Source of the DNA: Microvirga antarctica
GTDB lineage: Bacteria > Pseudomonadota > Alphaproteobacteria > Rhizobiales > Beijerinckiaceae
Assembly (NCBI RefSeq): GCF_017921815.1
Contig: NZ_JAGEMM010000008.1
Span: forward strand, 1-64,000
Reading direction: 5' to 3'
Length of the DNA stretch: 64,000 bases
Shown piece after piece: positions 33,644 through 42,171 of this stretch. Positions within the stretch are counted from its first letter, which is position 1, and the number at the start of each line of letters is the position of its first letter. The notes under the pieces were generated by a model that was not told the DNA's origin, searched no databases, and saw only the letters and a list, made by a program, of their open reading frames with translations. The position numbers were made by a program, and so were the translations under genes.

Positions 33644-35998
33644 CTACTGAATTCGTATCCGCTCAAGGCCGAAATAATTCGCATCCTTCATGGCATGGGC
33701 CTTGATCCGCCAAAAGCGATGCGGCGTGGTGACTGGAAGCGTAAAGGTCTCTTCCCAGCGATTTGTCCCCTGATTGCGGCTTGCCACATCAGCCGGCTCC
33801 TTCACGGGGAAGATACCCAGGCTCTTCCACGCGCTGCCATCGTCGGACGCCTCGATTTCGATGCTCTCCGGACACCAGTGCCAGGCGACCCATCGGACGA
33901 CGATGGTCTTTGGAGCGGCGGGCGCGAAGGGCAGTTCAAACCCGACATATTCGCCGACGGCTTCCAGCCCCTGTTTGGCGCTCCGCCAATTGTCGTTCCC
34001 GAGAATGATCGAGTCGGGCGGCGCGTCTGGCGCAGACGAACTCGCAAGAGGTCTCGCCGAAGAAATCTGCATCGCGACGGGCACAGACTGCATGAAGACT
34101 TCGCGATCGAGTTTGAACAGCGAGACGTGGCGGTCGAACTTCACATCCCTCCAAGCACGGTAAGCCGCTCTTGTGACCAAGGGCACCTCATCGAGCACAC
34201 GTCGCACCGTTGCGGGTAGATATGTCCCGTCTGGGTCCCAGACTGCCCCCTCGCCTGAGCCCACTTTCATCCACCCGAAAGATGCGACGTGGGAAGCGAA
34301 TGGTGTGGAGCGCGTGTCGACATCGATCGCGTCCTTGTCTCCCCCCAGCAGATCTTGATACAGCCGGATATTGAACAGGTCCGGATCCCAATGGCCTGGT
34401 TTGGGGCCGGCGATTTTCTTGGCTTGCCAGTTATCCACATAACGGGTCAGCAGAAAGTAATCCGGCAGGAATTTGAGAAGATCTTCGTATCTGACCGGCC
34501 CTCCGCGGAGGTAGACATCCCGGATCTGCGAGGGATCGAAATAGGCTGGCCCATCGATCAGAATTTTAGGATTGCCGACCGCTTTCAAGTTCGCCGAAGC
34601 CCAGCTGCCGACGATGTAGTTAGGAGCCTCTCTCCAGAAAGCGTAGCGGATAGGATAGACGAGTGCGGTCTCGAGACGGCTCAGACTGAACAGCGAAATC
34701 GCCAGAACGACACCGCCAGCAACGACCCCCTGATATCGCCCTTGGCCAAAAGCAGGGACAATCGACACCACAAACTGGACGCAATACGCCGCAGAGAGCG
34801 CCACGACCCAATAGCAGATGACGAGGTATTGCGGCTGGACCCAAAACTTCTGAAACAAGGCGTAGTAGAGGAAGATGGTGAGCCCGAGGAGCGCGGCAAA
34901 AATAAGGGGGAGTCGGTTGCGTTCGCGAAGGATAAAGAGGCAGGCCCCAAGCAGGGCAGCCGCGATCAAGCCAGTGCCAAGACGCGTCCTGAGCGTCGAG
35001 AGCCAGTCCCAGAAGGTTGTGACAGAGATCGGAGACTCGCTGGTAAACGTCGATGCCCACGCCCGCCAAACGCGGAAAAAATAGGAATCAACGAAGGCGT
35101 ATGGGGTCGTCAGAGCAAAGACAGCAAGCGCGATCACGAAGACAGCTGCGCCCCGCCGCGATATACAAGCGATCAGACTGATCGCAGTCCTTTCCTGGAC
35201 GTGCCGCCAGGATCCCAAACATATGGCCAGCACTGTGACAGGAACCAACAACGGGCCGCCCATTTTCGCGCCCTGCGCCAAGCCGGCCGCGATTCCGATG
35301 GCCACAAGGCTCCCGGTTCCGCCGTCGGCTGCGTGGCGAAGGCACACGCCAAGAGAAACGATCATCAAAAAAAACAGCAAGCTGTCTGGATGGATGACGG
35401 TTCCGATGAATATCAGTTGGCTCTCCGTTGCGAGGAAGAGCAAACTCACCATCGCGGCGGTCCGTCCAAAGGACCGTCGCGCAAAATTATAGGCTGCGAG
35501 GAGCGTGCAAACGGAAAAGCCGATCGCCAGCAAGCGCAGAATGATCGGGCCGGTCGGAAAAAGTGGCAGTCCCGCGAGCTTCAGCGGCATCCAGATCAGA
35601 AAAGCCAGATCCGGGTAAAGTCCTCCGTAATACGGCAGCTCCTGGTAATTGATGTTGTACCAGTGGGCCGGAATCACACCCGGCGCGCCTCCGGGCCCGA
35701 GGTATTGGGCCGGATTCCCATAAGGCCATGCCGTCATGCCATCGAGTTGCATCGTAATAAGCGCATCATCGTCGATAAACGTCGCCAGCATGAGGGCATC
35801 GTCGGCATGTCGCGCGATCGTGGGAAGAAATAGCGCCAGGAAGATCACGAGAACGACGCTGGAGAAAAGATCCGGCGTCAGCAGGTCTCGAATTTCCCGT
35901 CCGAAGACTCTGCAGCCCTCTGCCATATTTCGGCGAAAACGCAGGAGCGCCGCCGTTCCCGGCACAGCGCGTGCCTCGATCGTGGAGGTTCCAGTCAT
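33644..35998 (-). CDS. ArnT/PMT-like GT-C glycosyltransferase with discoidin-like C-terminal domain
   Basis: Encodes 784 residues. The first 480 are polytopic, with an acidic loop after the first helix (IDDDALITMQLDG) as in PMT_2/GT-C enzymes that take sugars from polyprenyl phosphates. The last 135 residues (VGEYVGFELPFAPAAPKTIV, SIEIEASDDGSAW, HRFWRIKAHA) form a beta-sandwich of the F5/8-type C (discoidin) kind, likely a periplasmic carbohydrate-binding domain. The start overlaps the stop of the oxidoreductase gene (ATGA). It is the last gene of the six-gene operon that includes GT2, rfbF and rfbG. Confidence 0.85.
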   Translation of the reverse strand: MTGTSTIEARAVPGTAALLRFRRNMAEGCRVFGREIRDLLTPDLFSSVVLVIFLALFLPTIARHADDALMLATFIDDDALITMQLDGMTAWPYGNPAQYLGPGGAPGVIPAHWYNINYQELPYYGGLYPDLAFLIWMPLKLAGLPLFPTGPIILRLLAIGFSVCTLLAAYNFARRSFGRTAAMVSLLFLATESQLIFIGTVIHPDSLLFFLMIVSLGVCLRHAADGGTGSLVAIGIAAGLAQGAKMGGPLLVPVTVLAICLGSWRHVQERTAISLIACISRRGAAVFVIALAVFALTTPYAFVDSYFFRVWRAWASTFTSESPISVTTFWDWLSTLRTRLGTGLIAAALLGACLFILRERNRLPLIFAALLGLTIFLYYALFQKFWVQPQYLVICYWVVALSAAYCVQFVVSIVPAFGQGRYQGVVAGGVVLAISLFSLSRLETALVYPIRYAFWREAPNYIVGSWASANLKAVGNPKILIDGPAYFDPSQIRDVYLRGGPVRYEDLLKFLPDYFLLTRYVDNWQAKKIAGPKPGHWDPDLFNIRLYQDLLGGDKDAIDVDTRSTPFASHVASFGWMKVGSGEGAVWDPDGTYLPATVRRVLDEVPLVTRAAYRAWRDVKFDRHVSLFKLDREVFMQSVPVAMQISSARPLASSSAPDAPPDSIILGNDNWRSAKQGLEAVGEYVGFELPFAPAAPKTIVVRWVAWHWCPESIEIEASDDGSAWKSLGIFPVKEPADVASRNQGTNRWEETFTLPVTTPHRFWRIKAHAMKDANYFGLERIRIQ

Positions 35999-37209
35999 GA
36001 CGGGCGTCCGATCTTAGGGTCTCTCAGCGCTTCGATGGCTGATTGCCAGTTGCCGGCAGCATTCGCTGAGACGAGCGTCCGGACCGAATATTCGAGCTGC
36101 TGATCGAGGGCTGCCCGGTCGCCTGGGCGGACCGCGCCACTGTCGTCCCACCGAGAAGCCATCAATTCCCTTACGGCGTATTTCACGTCGTCATCGAGGC
36201 GGGAAATCGCCTGGCCAGCGAGCCATGATTCCTGCTCGCGCTTGAGAAGGCGGTCCGCGCTTTCGGAGATCGCCACGGAACTTCTGGCAGCGGCGTCGGC
36301 TCTGGCGGATACTGGTCCGCCGATACGCGCGACAAATGCCTGCAACTGCCGTTTGACCGGTCTCGCGACGCGCTCCCAATCAGGGTCCCCCGTGACCACA
36401 TGAGTGCCTGCGGTGACCGTTCCCGGCTCAGTCGTGAAATCGAGCGTCAGCGTTGATCCCGACGAAAGCGCAACCGCGATCGACCGCTGTCGCGCGAGGC
36501 CCTCTCGCTGGAGCGTCACGCGACACGGCATCCCGCCGAACACAAGGTCGAACGCAGCGCTACGTCCGCCGCCAGCGATGTCGCAGGCGTGGACGTCGAC
36601 CCGCACGTCGACGTTCGGCCCGCCTAGAACCGTCGTCAGGATCGACCAGACATGCGGCATGACATCCTGCGCCACGCTGATACCGGCATCGTACATCTTG
36701 TCCTCGCCGTAGCGGACCTCGGCCGCCGCATCGCACCAATCAATCCGGGCAGAGACCGGCGTCCCAGCCTCAGCGACCGTTCTCGCGAACCGATGCAGAT
36801 ACGAGCAATGCAGGAAGGTCAGCGCCGGCATCACATGCACGCCGTTCTCGGCGGCGCGCAGGAAGAGAGTGTCGACGTCGTGCAGGTCCAGGGCCACGGG
36901 CTTCTCGACGAGAACCGATATGCCGGCCTCGACCAGACGAAGCGCGGTCTGCGCGTGAAGCCGCGCAGCGTTGACGACAACAGCCGCCACCACGTCATAG
37001 GCGTTAAGGGCGTCATCGATCTCCGGCACAACCACGAAATGCGCGCCGGTCGCTCGGCCGAGATCCGCAAGTCGTGCCGGGTTCGCTTTCGACACCACGA
37101 CGAGCTCATACGGCAGGTTCAGCGTCGCGAGGACCGACAAGAGAATGCGCGCCCATCGCCCGCCACCGACGACAGCAACAGCCTGACGCTTCTCCTTGTC
37201 GCTGCTCAC
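35995..37209 (-). CDS. Gfo/Idh/MocA-family sugar oxidoreductase
   Basis: Encodes 404 residues from GTG at 37209, which overlaps the rfbG stop (GTGA); a longer frame reaches 37335. The N-terminal Rossmann signature is VAVVGGGRWARILL, followed by the family motif EKPVALDLHD near residue 95 and a C-terminal alpha/beta substrate domain. Family members oxidise or reduce a sugar ring carbon with NAD(P). It is positioned directly after the CDP-glucose 4,6-dehydratase gene, so it may act on a CDP-keto-deoxyhexose. The last about 100 residues are unusually Arg/Ala-rich. Confidence 0.85.
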   Translation of the reverse strand: MSSDKEKRQAVAVVGGGRWARILLSVLATLNLPYELVVVSKANPARLADLGRATGAHFVVVPEIDDALNAYDVVAAVVVNAARLHAQTALRLVEAGISVLVEKPVALDLHDVDTLFLRAAENGVHVMPALTFLHCSYLHRFARTVAEAGTPVSARIDWCDAAAEVRYGEDKMYDAGISVAQDVMPHVWSILTTVLGGPNVDVRVDVHACDIAGGGRSAAFDLVFGGMPCRVTLQREGLARQRSIAVALSSGSTLTLDFTTEPGTVTAGTHVVTGDPDWERVARPVKRQLQAFVARIGGPVSARADAAARSSVAISESADRLLKREQESWLAGQAISRLDDDVKYAVRELMASRWDDSGAVRPGDRAALDQQLEYSVRTLVSANAAGNWQSAIEALRDPKIGRPS

Positions 37210-38327
37210 GGCCGATCGGGTACGCGAAGGTGCGCTCCGATGAGCGCATGAGAGCGCACGCGCTCGGCATAGGCGTCGATCTGGCTGTCGGTGAATGCCC
37301 GCATATCGGCGCCCGCCTGGAACGCCTTGTACCACGCGACAGTCCAGCCGATCGCCTCGTCGACCGGCAGCGCGGTCGACCAGCCAAGGGTTGTCTTGGC
37401 AAGCGCACTATCGATGGAAAGAAAACGGCTTTCGTGAAGGCGATCCCGCGAGGTGTCGCACGTCCAGAGGCTATCGGCGCCGAAGGATGCGGAGACCTGC
37501 TCGGCTACTTCCATCACAGTGCGGACCGGCTCGCGCGGCGGCCCGAAATTGACCGATGTCGGCGCGGCGGCGGGCGCGCTGAGGCAGCGCTGAATGTAGA
37601 GAAGGTAACCGTAGAGCGGGTCCAGCACATGTTGCCAGGGCCGCACGGCATCCGGGTTTCGCATGAAGACCGGGCGTCCGCTCTCGTGGGCGCGAAAGAG
37701 ATCGGGCAGAAGACGATCGGGCGCCCAATCCCCTCCCCCGATCACATTGCCGGCGCGGGCGGTCACCACCGGAATGCCCCGCTCCGCGAAGAAACTGCGC
37801 CGGTAGGCGCTTGTGAGGATCTCGGCCGCAGCCTTCGACGCCGAATAGGGATCGTGCCCGCCGAGAGCCGCACTCTCCGCAAAATCGATGCCGGCCTCGC
37901 GGTTCTCGTAGACCTTGTCGCTGGTGATCACGAGGACGGCGGAGACTGCATCCGACGTCCGGAGGCCCTCCAGTAGATTGACTGTCCCCATCACGTTGCT
38001 GGCGATCGTCCCGACAGGGTCGGCATAGGCTTCCATGACGAGGGCTTGGGCTGCCATGTGAATGACAATGTCAGGACGGGCCGTCCGAATGGCCTCATTC
38101 AACAAGGCCGGGTTGCGGATATCGCAGGTGGCGCTTGCGAGATCGGACCACGGGGACAACAGGCCAAAGAGATTGGGACTTGTCTGCGCGGGCAGCGATA
38201 AACCCGTGACGGTTGCTCCCAGGCGTGCCAGCAGCATCGCCATCCACGCGCCCTTAAAGCCGGTATGGCCGGTGAGAAGGACACGCCGTCCCTTCCACAG
38301 GTCTCGATCGAGAGCCTCGCCGGACAT
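37206..38327 (-). CDS. rfbG: CDP-glucose 4,6-dehydratase
   Basis: Encodes 373 residues from ATG 38327, placed 2 nt after the rfbF stop; a longer frame starting at 38345 overlaps rfbF. It is an extended SDR with LLTGHTGFKGAWM (the GHTGFKG form is typical of RfbG), VITSDKVYEN, catalytic YSASK and RAGNVIGGGDWAPDRL. It converts CDP-glucose to CDP-4-keto-6-deoxyglucose, the entry point to CDP-3,6-dideoxy and branched sugars. The operon partner rfbF supplies the substrate. No dideoxy-specific RfbH-type dehydrase is seen, so the product probably follows another branch. Confidence 0.94.
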   Translation of the reverse strand: MSGEALDRDLWKGRRVLLTGHTGFKGAWMAMLLARLGATVTGLSLPAQTSPNLFGLLSPWSDLASATCDIRNPALLNEAIRTARPDIVIHMAAQALVMEAYADPVGTIASNVMGTVNLLEGLRTSDAVSAVLVITSDKVYENREAGIDFAESAALGGHDPYSASKAAAEILTSAYRRSFFAERGIPVVTARAGNVIGGGDWAPDRLLPDLFRAHESGRPVFMRNPDAVRPWQHVLDPLYGYLLYIQRCLSAPAAAPTSVNFGPPREPVRTVMEVAEQVSASFGADSLWTCDTSRDRLHESRFLSIDSALAKTTLGWSTALPVDEAIGWTVAWYKAFQAGADMRAFTDSQIDAYAERVRSHALIGAHLRVPDRP

Positions 38328-38329
38328 GC

Positions 38330-39109
38330 CTACCACCGCTTCCACGGCGCCTGGCCCGACTGCCAGAGTTGTTCGAGATAGCGGCGGTCGCGCAGGGTGT
38401 CCATCGGCTGCCAGAAGCCGTCATGAACATAGGCCCCGAGTTCGCCGCGCTCGGCCAATGTCTCGAGCGGGCCGCGCTCCCAGATCGTATCGTCTCTGTC
38501 GATCAGATCGAAGACAGAGTGGTTGAGCACGAAGAAGCCACCATTGATATGACCCTCTCCGGAGATTGGCTTCTCGCTGAATTTCTTGACCAGCCCGTCC
38601 TCGATGACCGTCGAGCCGAAACGGGCGGGGGGTCTGACGGCCGTCAATGTCGCCTCAAATCCGCGTTTCCGGTGAAAAGCAATGACTTCGCCAAGGTCCA
38701 CATCGGACACGCCGTCGCCATAGGTCAGGCAGAAGGGTTGATCCGGCTTCAGATATTGCTGGACCCGCTTCAGGCGCCCTCCGGTCTGGGTCAACTCGCC
38801 GGTATCGATGATGGTGACCTTCCAGTTTTCCGGCGCATCGTTGAGGTAAGTGATCTCGTTGCGGCCGATATCGATGGACAGGTTGCTGGTATGGAGGCGG
38901 TAATTGACGAAGTACTCGATGATGGCATCGATCTTGTAGCCACCGCAGATGATGAAGTCGGTCAGGCCGTAATGCGCGTAGCTCTTCATGATGTGCCACA
39001 GGATCGGGTGAGACCCGATCGACACCATGGGCTTCGGGATCCGATCGGTCTCTTCGGCGAGCCGCGTCCCGAGGCCACCTGCCAGCAACACAACCTGCAT
39101 GTTCGTCAT
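38330..39109 (-). CDS. rfbF: Glucose-1-phosphate cytidylyltransferase
   Basis: Encodes 259 residues starting MTNMQVVLLAGGLGTRL (nucleotidyltransferase signature), with ETDRIPKPMVSIGSHPILWHIM, LTYGDGVSDVD and the RfbF-specific C-terminus WQPMDTLRDRRYLEQLW. It makes CDP-glucose from CTP and glucose-1-phosphate in the cytoplasm. It lies 4 nt after the methyltransferase gene and 2 nt before rfbG. The internal ATG at 39100 is an alternative start. Confidence 0.95.
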   Translation of the reverse strand: MTNMQVVLLAGGLGTRLAEETDRIPKPMVSIGSHPILWHIMKSYAHYGLTDFIICGGYKIDAIIEYFVNYRLHTSNLSIDIGRNEITYLNDAPENWKVTIIDTGELTQTGGRLKRVQQYLKPDQPFCLTYGDGVSDVDLGEVIAFHRKRGFEATLTAVRPPARFGSTVIEDGLVKKFSEKPISGEGHINGGFFVLNHSVFDLIDRDDTIWERGPLETLAERGELGAYVHDGFWQPMDTLRDRRYLEQLWQSGQAPWKRW

Positions 39110-39113
39110 TCGC

Positions 39114-39797
39114 CTAAACCACTTTTCCGACTGCGTAATATTGGGCCCCGAACGGACACCAGCCCAGTTGCCGGTCGACAGCGCGGAAAAACGGACTGGC
39201 GAAGGGCGTGAACAGAATGTTGCGCGTCGCCACCTGCTGGAAGCCGGCGTCCTTCAAGAGGCCGCGCAGCGTTGATGTCGACAGCAGCACGGCATCGTCG
39301 TCGATCTCGTTTCGCGACACCACGTAGCGCGTCAGCGGGTTGATCGGGTTGTGCTCGAAGATCGCAACGATCCCGCCCGGACGCAGGACCCGATGCATCT
39401 CCCGCGAGAAATTCGGCCATTGCTCCGGCGGCACATGGTGCATGACGCAGATGGCCATTGCCACGTCGAAGCTGTCATCCTCGAACGGCAAGGTCGTGCC
39501 GTCATAGCCCAGATAGGTCACATCCGGATTTGCCTCGCGGGCAAAGGGCAGGACCTCGGTTGCGACCTCAACGCCGACGATGTCGAAGCCGAACCGGCGC
39601 AGATCCGGATGAATGTAGCCGTGGCCGCAGCCGACATCGAGCAGGCGCGGCTTGTCGAGACCGGGCAATTCGGCCTGGACAATGCGGTGCAGATAGTCGG
39701 CTTTCACACTGGTGAAAAAATCGAGCCCCTTGCCGGCGAAGGCGATCGATTGCTCGATCGTGTCCCGGTAGGTCTGCTTGGTCTCATTGAAGTCCAT
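39114..39797 (-). CDS. SAM-dependent methyltransferase (class I)
   Basis: Encodes 227 residues from ATG 39797 with GAGGAG 6 nt upstream. Motif I is LLDVGCGHGYIHPDL (about residue 50), then VGVEVATEVL and DVAMAICVMHHVPPEQW. It overlaps the end of the GT2 gene by 14 nt. The context suggests a sugar O-methyltransferase or a lipid-linked-saccharide modifier. It is not the C-methyltransferase type found at 28656. The acceptor is unknown. Confidence 0.88.
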   Translation of the reverse strand: MDFNETKQTYRDTIEQSIAFAGKGLDFFTSVKADYLHRIVQAELPGLDKPRLLDVGCGHGYIHPDLRRFGFDIVGVEVATEVLPFAREANPDVTYLGYDGTTLPFEDDSFDVAMAICVMHHVPPEQWPNFSREMHRVLRPGGIVAIFEHNPINPLTRYVVSRNEIDDDAVLLSTSTLRGLLKDAGFQQVATRNILFTPFASPFFRAVDRQLGWCPFGAQYYAVGKVV

Positions 39798-40767
39798 GAC
39801 GGCGCTCCTCTTTGTAGACTGCGCCAGACGCATTGATGTTCAGGGCTTTTTCGACAATGACTGTCGGCCTGTGCCTGACCTGCTGATAGATGCGCGCGAC
39901 ATACTCGCCCATGATACCGAGAAAAAGCGCATTCAGGCTGATGCCGAACAGGATCAAGACGGTCGTGGTGGCAAAGCCGGCCGGCCAGCCCTCCGGCCAG
40001 ATCAGCCGCCCGATGACGTAGATGCCGGTGGTGAGCGCGGTTGCGAGGGCAATGGCGAGGCCGATATAGGTCGCGATCCGCAGAGGCACGGTCGAGTGTG
40101 CGTAGACGCCCTCGAGACCAAGCTTGACCAATTGGCGAAGGGGAAACTTGCTCTCCCCGAACTCCCGGCGGTTGCGGGTGTAGGCGATACTGCCCTGCTT
40201 TCGCGCAAGCTCCGATATGAGGCCGCGCACGTAAGGCTGGGCGTCGTCGATATGCTTGAGCTGATCGAGAATACTCCGGTCCACGAGCCGGAAATCGCCA
40301 GCGTCGATCTGATGCGGCGTGTCGGAAATGCTGTCCAGAAACCGGTAGAACGACTTGCGCGCGAGCACCATCAGCCAGCCTTCGCGGCGCCGCGCGCGGA
40401 TGCCGACTACCACGTCATGGCCGTCCCGCCAGAGTCGGATGAAATCGCCAAACAGGCTCGGCGGGTCCTCCAGATCGCAGTCGATCTGGATCGCCGCATC
40501 TCCCCGCGCATAGCGATAGCCGGTAAGGATCGAACGGTTGAACCCGAAATTTCGCGCGAACCGCAACACCTTCACGCGCGTGTCGCGCGCGGCAAGCCGC
40601 TCGAGGACCGAAAAGGTCGAATCCGTGCTGTGATTATCTGTGAAGATGATCTCGAACGAAAGACCCGGAAGCGATTCCAATTCTGCAACAATCGCATCGT
40701 AGGCGCGATCGATGTTCGCCTCTTCGTTGAAGACAGGAACGATGATGGAGATGAGCTGCTTGGTCAT
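39784..40767 (-). CDS. GT2 glycosyltransferase, polyprenyl-phosphate sugar synthase-like (GtrB/ArnC/DPM type)
   Basis: Encodes 327 residues from ATG 40767; ATG 40791 is also possible and no strong ribosome site marks either. It begins with the GT2 hallmark ISIIVPVFNEEANI and has the metal-binding QIDCDLEDPP. Two C-terminal transmembrane helices (about residues 225-250 and 262-290) are as in GtrB and ArnC. Such enzymes load a sugar onto undecaprenyl phosphate at the inner face of the membrane. It heads the operon that contains rfbF, rfbG and the GT-C, and lies next to the EmrE-like gene. Confidence 0.9.
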   Translation of the reverse strand: MTKQLISIIVPVFNEEANIDRAYDAIVAELESLPGLSFEIIFTDNHSTDSTFSVLERLAARDTRVKVLRFARNFGFNRSILTGYRYARGDAAIQIDCDLEDPPSLFGDFIRLWRDGHDVVVGIRARRREGWLMVLARKSFYRFLDSISDTPHQIDAGDFRLVDRSILDQLKHIDDAQPYVRGLISELARKQGSIAYTRNRREFGESKFPLRQLVKLGLEGVYAHSTVPLRIATYIGLAIALATALTTGIYVIGRLIWPEGWPAGFATTTVLILFGISLNALFLGIMGEYVARIYQQVRHRPTVIVEKALNINASGAVYKEERRHGLQ

Positions 40768-41132
40768 GGAATGATCGATACCATCGTTCATCGAAGCCCA
40801 AGACACCATTCCCCGGGACTCGCGTTTCGAGTAAGGTTCGCATTGCGCGTTGCAATGCTCGACGAAAAGGCGAAAAGACGCTCCATTCAACAGACGCAGT
40901 CGCTAAAAACCAGACCAGATCCTGGACGACAAGCGAATTTGGCAGGGCGATCAGCGAACGATGTTTCAAGAGGCGTCTAGCTCAAGATCGCGTTGATGTC
41001 TATCAGAACGCACGAATCAGCCGCCCAACACCTTGAAAGGGCTCTCGCCGGCCTTGGTTGCCACGGAGTCGAACACTCGCTAGTAAATTTTCACGGGGCC
41101 GGACGGTCGGCTTCGAGGCGGCATTCCCGATT
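40768..41132. other. Intergenic region upstream of the divergent GT2 and EmrE-like genes
   Basis: About 365 bp separating divergent genes, so it should carry promoters for the GT2 operon and the small transporter. A 7-bp inverted repeat (GCATTGC-N5-GCAATGC near 40839-40857) could be an operator. No small gene was found. Confidence 0.45.
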
Positions 41133-41489
41133 ATGATGACATATTTCTATGTGTTCCTGACCATTGCGCTGACTGTTTACGGCCAGATCATCATCAAGGC
41201 GCGGGCGACCTTTCACGCGACCTCCGCCGAGGGAGCCGGTTTTCTCACCGCGATGTTTCTCGACCCTTGGGTTCTGACTGGCCTGGCGGCGGCGCTCACC
41301 GCCAGCGCCACCTGGATGATGGCCGTGCGGGGAGCCGAATTGTCGGTGGTCTATCCGATCATGGCGCTGACCTTCATCGCCGTTCCGGCTCTGGCCGTTC
41401 TCATGTTCGGTGAGCGGCTCAGCGGCATGCAGATGGCGGGGCTTTGCCTGATCGTGGTGGGGGTCAGCCTGGCGGCTGTCCCACGCTGA
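41133..41489 (+). CDS. EmrE/DMT-like four-helix membrane protein, possible lipid-linked-sugar flippase
   Basis: Encodes 118 residues with four transmembrane helices (MMTYFYVFLTIALTVYGQII at the start, LCLIVVGVSLAAVP at the end) and a conserved central ELSVVYPIMALTFIAVP. This is the small-multidrug-resistance/DMT fold also used by ArnE/ArnF-type flippases of undecaprenyl-phosphate sugars. The frame is open from 41058, but the preceding residues are not family-like. Its location beside a GT2 of the GtrB/ArnC kind and a GT-C of the ArnT kind argues for a flippase; a drug-efflux role remains possible. Confidence 0.78.
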   Translation: MMTYFYVFLTIALTVYGQIIIKARATFHATSAEGAGFLTAMFLDPWVLTGLAAALTASATWMMAVRGAELSVVYPIMALTFIAVPALAVLMFGERLSGMQMAGLCLIVVGVSLAAVPR

Positions 41490-41614
41490 CTGCCATCCTG
41501 GCCCCCTGCCCCACGGGCTCGTCGTTCAATCGCAACCCTAAGGGCCAATATCCTCGAGAACCGGGAAGCAGCAAGTCCACCGGCCCGCGGGGGCCGCAGG
41601 GCTGATCGAGAGGA

Positions 41615-41689
<75 letters not shown>

Positions 41690-41842
41690 AAACCTTCTGC
41701 GGTGCGGCTGTTCATAGTCGGCACCGACAGCTCTGGCAACTACGATATGCGGCGCCAGATTATCGTCCAATCCGCTATTCTCCGCTTGCGGGGCGGGAGT
41801 CCCCCGGTTATAAGTCCGGCCTTCCCGATGCTTAGAGAATGT

Positions 41843-41919
41843 CGGAGTGTAGCGCAGTCTGGTAGCGCACCACGTTCGGGACGTGGGGGTCGTAGGTTCA
41901 AATCCTATCACTCCGACCA
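41843..41919 (+). tRNA. tRNA-Pro (anticodon CGG)
   Basis: A plus-strand cloverleaf with acceptor CGGAGTG/CACTCCG, D-arm AGCGCAGTCTGGTAGCGC, anticodon stem CCACG/CGTGG around TTCGGGA, T-arm TAGGTTCAAATCCTA and an encoded CCA. It is 77 nt. Confidence 0.96.
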
Positions 41920-41975
41920 TTTCTTCCAACGCCAACAGCCGGGGCAGCGACCTCTCTCGCGACTTGTGCGGGCGA

Positions 41976-41986
41976 CCCCCCCCCCC
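41976..41986. repeat. Homopolymer of eleven C residues
   Basis: An uninterrupted C11 run lies in the intergenic stretch between tRNA-Pro and the acyltransferase gene. It is either a slippage-prone site or a possible base-calling length error. Confidence 0.8.
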
Positions 41987-42171
41987 GAGTGCTGCCGCCG
42001 ATTAAGCCGCCGGTTGGTTCGAGCCTCCCCGGCCGGGGCATTCGTCCAGATCGTCGTTCCCGCCCATGGTCACAAACAGGTCCGTAACCTCAGGATATTC
42101 AGCCCGGTTTTGCTGGCGATTCTGGAGGTGGCGGGCTCCGTTTCCGACCCTTGCTATGGCAGCTTTCCCTG

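Noticed and set aside
40839-40857. Inverted repeat GCATTGC-N5-GCAATGC
   Set aside because: Too short and isolated to call as an operator, so it is mentioned only inside the intergenic entry.
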